A stretch of DNA of 64,000 bases from an uncultured Williamsia sp. (GTDB lineage: Bacteria; Actinomycetota; Actinomycetes; Mycobacteriales; Mycobacteriaceae): positions 62,001 through 126,000 of the forward strand of contig NZ_CANLWM010000005.1 in the NCBI RefSeq assembly GCF_947494875.1. The letters are read 5' to 3'. The notes under the pieces were generated by a model that did no database searches, was not told the DNA's origin, and saw nothing but the letters and a program-made list of their open reading frames with translations. This document shows, piece by piece, positions 1 to 9,900 of the stretch. Each line of letters begins with the position of its first letter. The stretch's first letter is position 1. Both the position numbers and the translations under genes were made by a program.

Positions 1-977
1 GCCGGCAGGTGCGGGTCGGCCAGGAGCGGGCGGGCCATCGACACCGCATCCACACGACCGCGGCTCAGGACCTCCTCCGCCACCTCGGGGGTGTTGATGC
101 GGTTGGACGCGATCAGCGGGATGGTCACCTCCTCGCGCAGACGCTCGGTGAAGCGCACGAACGCCGCCCGCGGCACCGACGTCGCGATGGTGGGCACCTT
201 CGCCTCGTGCCACCCGATGTCGGAGTTGATGGCGCTCACGCCGTGCGCCTCGAGAGTTCTTGCGAGCAGGTCGATCTCGTCCCAGGTCTGCCCGCCCTCG
301 ACGAGGTCGGCGATCGACTGCCGCATGATGATCGGGTAGTCGGCGCCGACACGCGAGCGGATCTCGTCGACGATCGCGACGACGATGCGCTGCCGGTTCT
401 CCGTCGAGCCGCCCCAGCGGTCGGTGCGTCGGTTGGTGCGCGGGCACAGGAAGGTGTTGAGCAGGTAGCCCTCGCCACCCATGATCTCGACGGCGTCGTA
501 GCCGGCGTCACGGGCGAGGACCGCGGTGCGCCCGTAGGAGCGGATGACGTGGCGGATCATCGCGTCGGTCATCTTGATGGGGCGGAACGGGTGGATCGGC
601 GACTTCTCCCATTCGACCGACCACTTGAACGGTGTGTACCCGTAGCGGCCCGCGTGCAGGATCTGCATCGCGATGTGTCCGCCCTCGGCGTGCACGGCCG
701 CGGTGGCGCGACGGTGGCGGCGCGCGTCGAACCGGTTGGTGAGCTTGGCGCCGAACGGGAGCAGCAGACCGGTCCGTGTGGGCGCGATGCCGCCGGTGAT
801 GATGAGCCCGACACCGCCCCGGGCCCGCTCCGCGTAGTAGGCCGCGAGGCGCTTGCCGTCGAAGAACCGTTCCTCGAGCCCCGTGTGCATCGACCCCATG
901 ACGATGCGGTTGCGGATGGTCATCCCACCGATCGTCAACGGCTGGAACAGGTTCGGGTACGTGTCGGTCACGGTCAT
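1..977 (-). CDS. fadH: 2,4-dienoyl-CoA reductase (FadH-like), 3' end cut by the window
   Basis: The first 325 codons of an old-yellow-enzyme-type flavoprotein are present; the stop lies beyond the window edge. Translating the minus strand from ATG 977 gives an FMN TIM-barrel with NLFQPLTIGGMTIRNRIV near residues 9-26 and HAGRYGYTP at 108-116, the latter very like the FadH signature, followed by the EIMGGEGYLLNTFLCP loop. By family knowledge the enzyme reduces 2,4-dienoyl-CoA with NADPH during oxidation of unsaturated fatty acids, using FMN, a 4Fe-4S cluster and a C-terminal FAD/NADPH domain; those C-terminal parts are not visible here. Its ATG overlaps the stop of the PadR gene in an ATGA, so the two are translated together. 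It could be another NADH:flavin oxidoreductase of the same clan. Confidence 0.85.
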   Translation of the reverse strand, partial: MTVTDTYPNLFQPLTIGGMTIRNRIVMGSMHTGLEERFFDGKRLAAYYAERARGGVGLIITGGIAPTRTGLLLPFGAKLTNRFDARRHRRATAAVHAEGGHIAMQILHAGRYGYTPFKWSVEWEKSPIHPFRPIKMTDAMIRHVIRSYGRTAVLARDAGYDAVEIMGGEGYLLNTFLCPRTNRRTDRWGGSTENRQRIVVAIVDEIRSRVGADYPIIMRQSIADLVEGGQTWDEIDLLARTLEAHGVSAINSDIGWHEAKVPTIATSVPRAAFVRFTERLREEVTIPLIASNRINTPEVAEEVLSRGRVDAVSMARPLLADPHLP

Positions 978-1555
978 GCCTTCGCTGTCGTGGTGATGGG
1001 CTCGGGGGCGTCGGAGGAGATCTCGGCGTCGAGTGCGGTGATGACCTCGTCGCACCAGTCGACGAGCCCCTCCTCGACGCGGATGCCGCCCTGGAGGACG
1101 AGCCGCTGGTGCAGGCGGCGCCCCCGGGTGGCGGTCGAGGGGGTCAGATCGGTGTCGGCGAACCGGCGATACAGCGACAGCCGCTCCATGTGGGCGTCGC
1201 GGTGACGACGGAACTCGGCGACGAGATCGCGCAGATCGCCGTGTTCGGCCGCGCGGAGGCGGACGCTGAGTTCGTCACGCAGACGGGGGACCGGCGCGGG
1301 GTCGGAGACCCACGCGCGCAACGCGTCTCGACCCGCCGCGGACAGTGTGTAGACCTTCTTGTCCGGGCGGCCCTCCTGCGCCACGTCTTGCATGTCGACG
1401 AGTCCGTCGGTGTGCAGCTTCTTGAGGGTGCGATAGATCTGCTGGTGCGTCGCGGACCAGAAGTAGCCGATGGAGCGCTCGAACTGGCGGCTGATCTCGT
1501 AGCCCGTCCCGGGCCGCTCGGCGAGCGACACCATGATCGCGTGCTCGAGTGCCAT
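974..1555 (-). CDS. PadR-family transcriptional regulator
   Basis: A 193-residue protein with the PadR N-terminal winged helix: MALEHAIMVSLAERPGTGYE, then SIGYFWSATHQQIYRTLKKL, then a wing with GRPDKKVYTLSAAGR, followed by a C-terminal Vir-type helical dimerisation region of about 90 residues. These are hallmark PadR motifs. PadR proteins are usually ligand-responsive repressors of neighbouring genes. The gene is the first of an operon with the fadH-like gene (ATGA overlap) and has a good AphA/PadR-like operator (1585-1600) just upstream, which suggests autoregulation. A minus-strand TATTAG (1570-1565) ends 9 bases before the ATG. The ligand is unknown; control of fatty-acid or enoyl metabolism is inferred only from the partner gene. 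Confidence 0.9.
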   Translation of the reverse strand: MALEHAIMVSLAERPGTGYEISRQFERSIGYFWSATHQQIYRTLKKLHTDGLVDMQDVAQEGRPDKKVYTLSAAGRDALRAWVSDPAPVPRLRDELSVRLRAAEHGDLRDLVAEFRRHRDAHMERLSLYRRFADTDLTPSTATRGRRLHQRLVLQGGIRVEEGLVDWCDEVITALDAEISSDAPEPITTTAKA

Positions 1556-1584
1556 GCCGGAAGGCTAATACGCACTCACGCACA

Positions 1585-1600
1585 GTGCAACTAGGTGCAT
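1585..1600. promoter_or_regulatory. Putative PadR operator between the padR and DinB-like promoters
   Basis: The minus-strand sequence ATGCACCTAGTTGCAC is a near-dyad of form ATGCAc-N4-TTGCAc, matching 10 of 12 positions of the ATGCAA-N4-TTGCAT site known for the PadR-family protein AphA. It lies upstream of the padR -10 and upstream of the divergent TAGGCT at 1624, so it could control both directions. Confidence 0.55.
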
Positions 1601-1623
1601 ATGCCCGCTCGCGGTCGGCTGCC

Positions 1624-1629
1624 TAGGCT
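1624..1629 (+). promoter_or_regulatory. -10 hexamer TAGGCT, leaderless start of the DinB-like gene
   Basis: TAGGCT fits the actinobacterial TANNNT -10 and ends 7 bases before ATG 1637, so transcription should begin at or next to the start codon. No Shine-Dalgarno sequence is present. This supports ATG 1637 over in-frame upstream starts. Confidence 0.6.
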
Positions 1630-1636
1630 GCCGGGC

Positions 1637-2176
1637 ATGACGGATCCCGAGGTGCCCGGTCGCGACGAACCGCCCGTCGCCGCCGGCGAGGTGGAGACGC
1701 TGCGATCGTTCCTGGCCTTCCAACGCGCCACCTTCGCCTGGAAGTGCGAGGGACTCGACGCGCGTGGTCTCGCGACCACCGTGGCCGCGTCGTCCATGAC
1801 GCTCGCCGGCATGCTCAAACACCTCGCCTTCGTCGAGACGCAGTGGGTGCTGTTCCGCCTCGTCGGCGAGCCGTGGCCGCAGCCGTGGGCCGATGTCGAC
1901 TGGTCGGCCGATCCGGACTGGGACTGGGAGTCGGCCGCACAGGACAGTCCGGAGGAGCTCTGGGCCCTGTGGCGTCGATCGGTGGACGCCGCCGAGGCCG
2001 CGATCACCACCGCGCTGGCGGACGGCGGTCCCGAGCGGATCGCCCTCCGGCCGCGGGGTGACGGTGCTCTGGTCAGTGTGCGATGGCTGCTGGTGCACCT
2101 GATCGAGGAGTATGCGAGACACAACGGCCACGCCGACCTCATCCGCGAGGCGATCGACGGTCGCGTGGGGGAGTGA
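1637..2176 (+). CDS. DinB / DUF664 family protein
   Basis: A 179-residue protein of the DinB-like four-helix bundle superfamily. It has an internal LKHLAFVETQW motif and a C-terminal RWLLVHLIEEYARHNGHADL block; the histidines of these motifs are the usual metal-binding set. Members include mycothiol- or bacillithiol-dependent transferases and many proteins of unknown role, so the substrate cannot be told from sequence. The start is ATG 1637, chosen because a TAGGCT -10 ends 7 bases upstream and residues before it look unlike the family. It is divergent from padR and shares the intergenic operator, so it may belong to the same regulon. Confidence 0.8.
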   Translation: MTDPEVPGRDEPPVAAGEVETLRSFLAFQRATFAWKCEGLDARGLATTVAASSMTLAGMLKHLAFVETQWVLFRLVGEPWPQPWADVDWSADPDWDWESAAQDSPEELWALWRRSVDAAEAAITTALADGGPERIALRPRGDGALVSVRWLLVHLIEEYARHNGHADLIREAIDGRVGE

Positions 2177-2213
2177 CCATCGTTCGGCCGATGCCCGATA
2201 TGCCCGTTGGCTC

Positions 2214-2219
2214 TAGGCT
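2214..2219 (+). promoter_or_regulatory. -10 hexamer TAGGCT, leaderless start of the DUF1707 gene
   Basis: TAGGCT ends 7 bases before ATG 2227, the same geometry as at 1624. No ribosome binding site precedes the ATG. Confidence 0.55.
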
Positions 2220-2226
2220 GGCCGTC

Positions 2227-2823
2227 ATGCCGGAACTGCCCGACGATGCGGTCCGGGTCGGGAACCCGGAACGCGAACGCGCCATCGCGCACCTGAACGA
2301 CGCGTTCTCGACCGGCTACCTCGACATCGCCGAGTTCGAGGAACGTTCCGAGCGGGTCTACTCCGCCCGCACCCGTTCCGATCTGCGTGCGGTTCTGGAG
2401 AACCTGCCGATCACGGGCGCGTTGTTCCCTGATGCGCCGGCCTCCGGCGTCGTCTCCGCGACACCTGCCCCCACGAGGCCGGTGGAGTGGGAGGCCAACT
2501 GGGACACGGTGCGGCGCAAAGGAGTCTGGGACGCGCCGTCGACTGTGCTCGTCACCGGGACCATGGGCACCGTCGACCTCGACTTCACCAATGCCGTCTT
2601 CCCCGGGCCGGTTGTCACCGTGCAGTTCCAGGTGTCGACCTCGACGCTGAAGGTCCGCGTCGGCCCCGACCACGAGGTGCGAACCGGCGGTCTCGTGCGC
2701 AGCGGCTGGTCGACCCTGAAGGACAAGGCGGGGGAGCCGACGCGCCCCGGAGGACCGGTCGTCGAGCTCGTCGGGTCGATGTCGGCGATGTCAGGCCTGA
2801 CCCTCCGCAGGTCCCCTGCGTGA
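2227..2823 (+). CDS. DUF1707 domain protein
   Basis: A 198-residue protein. The N-terminal DUF1707 signature is clear: VRVGNPERERAIAHLNDAF followed by GYLDIAEFEERSERVYSARTRSDL, roughly residues 9-57. The remaining part, from about residue 95, is rich in beta-strand-type sequence (VLVTGTMGTVDLDFTNAVFP) resembling the LiaF-like or DUF2154-type C-terminal domains often joined to DUF1707. No membrane segment or signal peptide is seen. The function of DUF1707 proteins is unknown; some are linked to envelope or anti-sigma roles. The start is ATG 2227, set by the family N-terminus and the upstream -10. The gene converges on tRNA-Arg, whose 3' end lies 8 bases past the stop codon. Confidence 0.8.
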   Translation: MPELPDDAVRVGNPERERAIAHLNDAFSTGYLDIAEFEERSERVYSARTRSDLRAVLENLPITGALFPDAPASGVVSATPAPTRPVEWEANWDTVRRKGVWDAPSTVLVTGTMGTVDLDFTNAVFPGPVVTVQFQVSTSTLKVRVGPDHEVRTGGLVRSGWSTLKDKAGEPTRPGGPVVELVGSMSAMSGLTLRRSPA

Positions 2824-2831
2824 GGGTGGTG

Positions 2832-2905
2832 TGCCCCCGGCAGGACTCGAACCTGCGACCTAGGGATTAGAAGGCCCTTGCTCTATCCACCTGAGCTACG
2901 GAGGC
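2832..2905 (-). tRNA. tRNA-Arg (anticodon TCT)
   Basis: The minus strand folds into a 74-nt cloverleaf: 7-bp acceptor stem with one T-G wobble, GCTC/GAGC D-stem, anticodon loop CTTCTAA giving TCT, and a GCAGG/CCTGC T-stem with TTCGAAT loop. CCA is not encoded. The last pair of the anticodon stem is a C-T mismatch (C31 with U39), so the stem has four Watson-Crick pairs. It would read AGA, a rare codon in this GC-rich genome. Confidence 0.93.
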
Positions 2906-2960
2906 GCGCGGCAAGTGTATCGGTGCGCTGTGGCGGTCCCGCTGTCGCGACACCGGTCGA

Positions 2961-3009
2961 CTCCCGCGACCGCGATCGCAGTCGCGTGCGTCGATCGCCG
3001 TCGCGGGAG
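2961..3009. repeat. Interrupted 16-bp inverted repeat upstream of the CopD/CtaG gene
   Basis: CTCCCGCGAC-cg-CGATCG and CGATCG-cc-GTCGCGGGAG form mirrored arms around a 13-nt centre. The right arm ends where a -35 element would lie for the -10 at 3027. It may be a regulator site or an RNA hairpin. Confidence 0.6.
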
Positions 3010-3026
3010 GGCCCGACGGGCGCGGA

Positions 3027-3032
3027 TAAACT
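3027..3032 (+). promoter_or_regulatory. -10 hexamer TAAACT for the CopD/CtaG gene
   Basis: TAAACT ends 7 bases before ATG 3040, predicting a leaderless mRNA and fixing this start; longer in-frame starts would run back into tRNA-Arg. Confidence 0.65.
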
Positions 3033-3039
3033 CGACGTC

Positions 3040-5079
3040 ATGAGCGTTCTGGCACCTGACTCCCTCGACCTGCGCCGCAGCGCGGCCGGGGCCGTGGCGT
3101 GGGCAGTCGGGTGGGGGACCGTCGCCGTCGCGGTCATCGTGACCGCGGTGTCGGCCTCGACGGCCGTCGAGCTGCTGGGCATCCCCGACCCGGGATGGAT
3201 CACGACGTACGGGATCGCGGCCGTGCAGGGCATCGGGGAGATCGCGGCCGCGATCGCCGTCGGGTCCGCGCTGTTCGCGGCGTTCTTCGTACCGCCGCAA
3301 CGTGACGGTGTCCTCGACGTCGGCGGCTACCGCGCGATGCGGTGGACCGCTGTCTCGGCGCTCGTCTGGGCCGTCGCGTCCGTGGTGATGATCCCGCTCT
3401 CGCTCTCCAACGTGTCGGGACTCCCGCTGTCGGAGACGCTGTCGCCCGGCCGGTGGGCCGACGCCCTCGACCAGGTCGCCGACGCACGGTCGTGGATGTG
3501 GACGGCGATCTTCGCGGTCGTCGCGGCGATCGTGGCCCGGGTCGGGCTGCGCTGGTGGACCACGCTGGTCGCGCTGGCGATCGCGGTCCTGAGCCTCATG
3601 CCCCTCGCGCTGAGCGGGCACTCGTCGGCCGGCGGCGACCACGATCTCGCGACGAACAGCCTGATCCTGCACATCGTCGGCGCGTCGGTGTGGATGGGCG
3701 GGCTGTTCGCCGTGCTCGCCTACGCCCGGGGGAGCGGCGGGTACGCCGCCCTCGCGGTGCAACGTTTCTCGCGTGTCGCGCTGTGGTGCATCGTCGTCGT
3801 CGGCGTCAGCGGGGTCGTCAACGCGCTGATCCGTGTGCACCTCGACGAGCTGTTCAGCACCACCTACGGGCAGGTGATCGTGCTCAAGGTGCTCGCGTTG
3901 GTGGTCCTCGGTGGCCTCGGCGCGGTCCACCGACGACGGACCGTGTCGGCGCTGAGCGCCGACCCCGACGACCGCGGTGCCTTCATCCGCTTCGCGCTGG
4001 TGGAGCTGGGCGTGTTCGCCGCGACGTTCGGCCTCGCCGTCGGCCTCGCTCGGACGCCGCCGCCGGCCCGCGACACGTCGTCGATCTCGGTGCAGGCCGT
4101 CGAACTCGGCTACGACCTGCCGGGCAAGCCCACCCTCGAGACCATCGCCACGTTCTGGCGGCCGGATCTGATCCTCGGACTGGCCGCGATCGTCCTGGGC
4201 GTCACCTATCTGCGCGGGGTGGTCCGCCTCCGCCGACGCGGCGACGACTGGCCGGTCGGACGGACCATCTCGTTCACCCTGGGTGCGGTGTTGCTGCTGC
4301 TCACGACGTCATCCGGGCTCGGCGCATACTCCGCGGCCATGTTCAGCGTCCACATGATCGCCCACATGATGATGTCGATGCTGATCCCGGTGCTGATGGT
4401 GCTGGGCGGCCCGGTGACGCTGGCCCTGCGTGCCCTGTCCCCGGCGGGCGCGGACGCGCCGCCCGGACCGCGCGAGTGGATCCTGGCCGCGGTCCACAGC
4501 CCGGTGTCGCGGTTCCTGACGCACCCGATGGTCGCGTTCCTGCAGTTCGTCGGCAGCTTCTACGTCCTCTACTTCAGCGGGTTGCTCGACGCCGTCGCGA
4601 CGTACCACGCGGCGCACATCCTGATGAACATCCACTTCCTGCTCAGCGGATACCTCTTCTATTGGGTGGTCATCGGCATCGACCCGTCCCCGCGGCAGGT
4701 GCAGCCCCTGATCAAGGTGGCCATGGTGTTCGCCGCGCTGCCGTTCCACGCGTTCTTCGGCGTGATCCTGATGTCGCAGAACACGGTGATCGCCCAGCAG
4801 TGGTTCCGTAGCCTGGCGCTGCCGTGGAACACCGACCTGCTGGCCGACCAGCGCACCGGCGGGGCCATCGCCTGGGCGGCCGGCGAGGTGCCGCTGGTGA
4901 TCGTGCTAATCGCGCTGTTCATCCAGTGGACGCGTCACGACCAGCGCATCGCCCGACGCATCGACCGTCGTGCGGACCGCGACCACGACGCCGAACTGAC
5001 CGAGTACAACGCCATGCTGGCCGGGCTTGCCGGACCGCCCAGGGCCGCCGGCGACACCCGCTCCGACGCCGAGCGCTGA
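3040..5079 (+). CDS. CopD/CtaG fusion: copper-resistance D domain plus cytochrome oxidase assembly factor
   Basis: A 679-residue polytopic membrane protein. The N-terminal half (about residues 20-340) carries CopD features, including ALSGHSSAGGDHDLATNSL and LILHIVGASVWMGGLFAVL, a conserved histidine-bearing membrane segment. The C-terminal half (about 370-640) is a caa3-type CtaG domain: SVHMIAHMMMSMLIPVLMVL, HILMNIHFLLSGYLFYW and PFHAFFGVILM contain the conserved histidines and methionines suited to copper. By family knowledge these fusions occur across actinobacteria and are thought to move copper for cytochrome c oxidase maturation. At least a dozen membrane spans are visible, and the tail after residue 645 is charged and cytoplasmic. 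The start at 3040 is set by the promoter and by avoiding tRNA overlap. Confidence 0.88.
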   Translation: MSVLAPDSLDLRRSAAGAVAWAVGWGTVAVAVIVTAVSASTAVELLGIPDPGWITTYGIAAVQGIGEIAAAIAVGSALFAAFFVPPQRDGVLDVGGYRAMRWTAVSALVWAVASVVMIPLSLSNVSGLPLSETLSPGRWADALDQVADARSWMWTAIFAVVAAIVARVGLRWWTTLVALAIAVLSLMPLALSGHSSAGGDHDLATNSLILHIVGASVWMGGLFAVLAYARGSGGYAALAVQRFSRVALWCIVVVGVSGVVNALIRVHLDELFSTTYGQVIVLKVLALVVLGGLGAVHRRRTVSALSADPDDRGAFIRFALVELGVFAATFGLAVGLARTPPPARDTSSISVQAVELGYDLPGKPTLETIATFWRPDLILGLAAIVLGVTYLRGVVRLRRRGDDWPVGRTISFTLGAVLLLLTTSSGLGAYSAAMFSVHMIAHMMMSMLIPVLMVLGGPVTLALRALSPAGADAPPGPREWILAAVHSPVSRFLTHPMVAFLQFVGSFYVLYFSGLLDAVATYHAAHILMNIHFLLSGYLFYWVVIGIDPSPRQVQPLIKVAMVFAALPFHAFFGVILMSQNTVIAQQWFRSLALPWNTDLLADQRTGGAIAWAAGEVPLVIVLIALFIQWTRHDQRIARRIDRRADRDHDAELTEYNAMLAGLAGPPRAAGDTRSDAER

Positions 5080-5117
5080 GGTACCCGCGGCCCGTCCGGC
5101 GGGCGTGGCCCGACCGC

Positions 5118-5123
5118 TAAGGT
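5118..5123 (+). promoter_or_regulatory. Candidate -10 TAAGGT for ettA
   Basis: TAAGGT lies 39 bases after the CopD/CtaG stop and about 123 bases before ATG 5247, implying a leader of roughly 115 nt. No good -35 is seen. Confidence 0.35.
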
Positions 5124-5246
5124 TGGAGACGACCTCTGCCGCGTCGGCACCCCGCGTCGCCGACGGCACCGCGCCGGTCGCACCGACGACGGCAGACACT
5201 CGACCAACCGCGCGAGCACGACCACCGCGCACGGAAGGACACAGTC

Positions 5247-6920
<1,674 letters not shown>

Positions 6921-6924
6921 TCGC

Positions 6925-9900
6925 GTGAGCCGCGCGGCGGGGTCGTCGGTGGTCTCACCCGCGGACGTCGCGCGCAGCTACGACGCGCGCGCACCGCGGC
7001 GGGCGGAGTCGTCGACCCGGTTCGACGCGGACCGCGTCCGTGTCCACCTCGCGGTGGCGCAGACGCGGTCGCCCGGACAGGTCGTGGTCGACACGGCCGA
7101 GATCCCCGGAGGGGGACTCGCCGTGCTCGCGGTCGTCGACGACCAGCCGCTGCTCGTCGAGGCCGCGGTCGGCGCCGTCGAACGTGCCGGGTTCACCGTC
7201 GACCGCGTCGATCACCCCATCCTGCGGGTGGACCGCGACGACTCCGGCGTCGTCACCGGCGTGGCCACGGACGACGGATCGATCGAGGCCCCCGGGATGC
7301 GGGAGTCGTGGATCTGCCTCGAGGTCCACGGCGCCGGTCCGGACGACGCCGACGACCTGCGCAGCGCGGTCGACGCGGTGATCGCCCGCGTGGTCGCCGT
7401 GCACGCGGACTCCGCCGCGATGGGTGCGGCGATCGACGAGGCGGCGACCGCGCTCGAGGGCGAACATCGCGAGTTGCTGAGGTGGCTGCGCGACAGGAAC
7501 TTCCAGCCGATCGGGATCGTGACGGCGGGACGCGACGACCAGGACTGGATGCGCGGCCTGGGCGTCTTCACCGACGACGCGCTGCCACGCCCGCCGTTCG
7601 TCGACGACGTCGGCGTCTCCGTCGGGCGCATGCACCTGCCCGCCGGCGTGCACCGCACCGCGTACCCGACGGTCGTGGACATCGTCGCGCCGGCAGCGAG
7701 GGTGGCCGTCGTCGGGGTGTTCTCCACCGCAGGTGTCACCGCGGACGTGACCACCGTCCCCGTCGTGCGAGAGGTGGTGGCCGCCACCCTGCGCCACGCC
7801 GGGACCGACGCCGACTCCTACTCCGGCGCGACGATGATCGAGCTGCTGCAGAACCACCCCCGCACCGACCTGTTCTCCGCGGATCCCGAGATCCTCGCGC
7901 ATGAGCTCGACGACGCACTGGAGGCGGTGACCGCCCGCGAGGTGCGGGTGTTCCTGCGGGCCGACCCGCGATCGGCGATCGTGTCCGCCCAGATCCACCT
8001 GCCGCGCGACCGCTACACGACCCGCCTACGCGCGACGATGCAGGAGCACCTCGCGCAGCGGATCGGTGGTCACGACGCCGAGTACTCGGCCCGCATCACC
8101 GACGCACCGCTCGCAGCGATCCATGTGCTCATGCGGACCGAGGTCGTCGCGGGCGTCGAACCCGCCCCACCGGGGACCGTCACCGATCTCGACGGCGACC
8201 TGCGGTCCGCGATTCAGTCCGACCTCGCGGACGCCGCTCGCAGCTGGGACGAACAACTGTGCGCGACAGCCACATCCGGCGACGCCGAGCTCGACGAGTC
8301 CACCGCCGCGGCCTACGCGGCCGTCCTGTCACAGGCGTACAAGGACCAGCGCGACCCGTACACGGCGCTGGCCGACGCCGCGGTGCTCTCGTCGCTCGAG
8401 CCGGGTGGGTTCGACGTCCGACTGGCCCGCCACGCCGACATCGCACACCGCTGGACCTTCGACCTGTACCTGTGCGGTCGGTCGGCGTCGTTGACCGCGG
8501 TACTGCCCATGATCCAGAGCCTGGGCGTCGAGGTGCTCGACGAACAGCCGCTTGCGGTGACCCGCCCGGACGGGATCGACTGCTGGATCTACGAGTTCAC
8601 GCTGCAGCCCGCCGGCGGGATCACCGTGTCGGCGAACGTCGCGGACGACCTCGGTCACCGGTTCACCGACGCGTTCTCCCACCTGTGGTCGGGGATCGCC
8701 GAGGTCGACGAGTTCAACGAGCTGGTGATCCGGACGCGCCTGGACTGGCGGTCGATCGTCATGCTGCGCGCGTACGCGAACTACCTCCGTCAGTGCGGAT
8801 TCGCCTACAGCACACGACGGATCGCGTCGGTCCTCGGCGACCACGCGCAGCTGGCCGAGGCGCTCATCGACGTCGTCGAGACGTCGTTCCATCCCGTTCG
8901 CGCCGACGAGCAGGCACGGGACGCCGCGCTGGAGCTGGTGGAACGGCTGTCGGGTGACGTGATGAGCCTCGACTCCGACCGGATCGTGTCCGCCTTCGTC
9001 GACCTCGTCCGCGCGACCGTGCGCACCAACTTCTTCACCGAGGGCGTGCTGCGACGCTCGTTGGCGATCAAGCTGCTCCCGGACCAGATCCCGCAGGCGC
9101 CGCAGCCACGCCCACACCGTGAGATCTACGTCTACTCACCGCGGGTCGAAGGCGTGCACCTGCGATTCGGCGCCGTGGCCCGCGGCGGGATCCGGTGGTC
9201 GGACCGTAGCGAGGACTTCCGAACCGAGATCCTCGGGCTGGTGAAGGCGCAGGCGGTGAAGAACGCCGTCATCGTCCCGGTCGGCGCCAAGGGCGGGTTC
9301 GTCGTCCGCCGGCCGCCCGTCCCGACCGGTGACGCAGGCACCGAACGCGAGGCGACCCGTGCCGCCGGCGTGGCCTGCTACCGCGAGTTCATCTCCGCGC
9401 TGCTCGACCTCACCGACGACGTCGCACCCGACGGGAGTGTCCGGCCCGCACCGGGACTCGTCCGTCGCGACGGGGACGACACCTACCTCGTGGTCGCGGC
9501 CGACAAGGGGACCGCCGCGTTCTCCGACATCGCGAACGAGGTGGCCGCCGACCACGGGTTCTGGTTGGGCGACGCGTTCGCCTCCGGTGGGTCGGTGGGC
9601 TACGACCACAAGGCGATGGGCATCACCGCTCGCGGCGCGTGGGAGTCGGTCCGACGGCACTTCCTCGAACTCGACCTCGACGTCGACACCGACGACTTCA
9701 CCGTCGTCGGTGTCGGGGACATGAGCGGTGACGTGTTCGGCAACGGCATGCTGCTCTCTGAACACATCGGGCTCGTCGCCGCCTTCGACCACCGCCACGT
9801 CTTCGTCGACCCGACACCCGACCGGGCGGCGGCCACGGAGCAGCGGCGACGGCTGTTCGCGATGCCGCGCTCGTCCTGGGCCGACTACGACACCGACACC

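Noticed and set aside
2878-3039. Longer N-terminus of the CopD/CtaG protein
   Set aside because: It would start inside tRNA-Arg, and a -10 ends 7 bases before ATG 3040.
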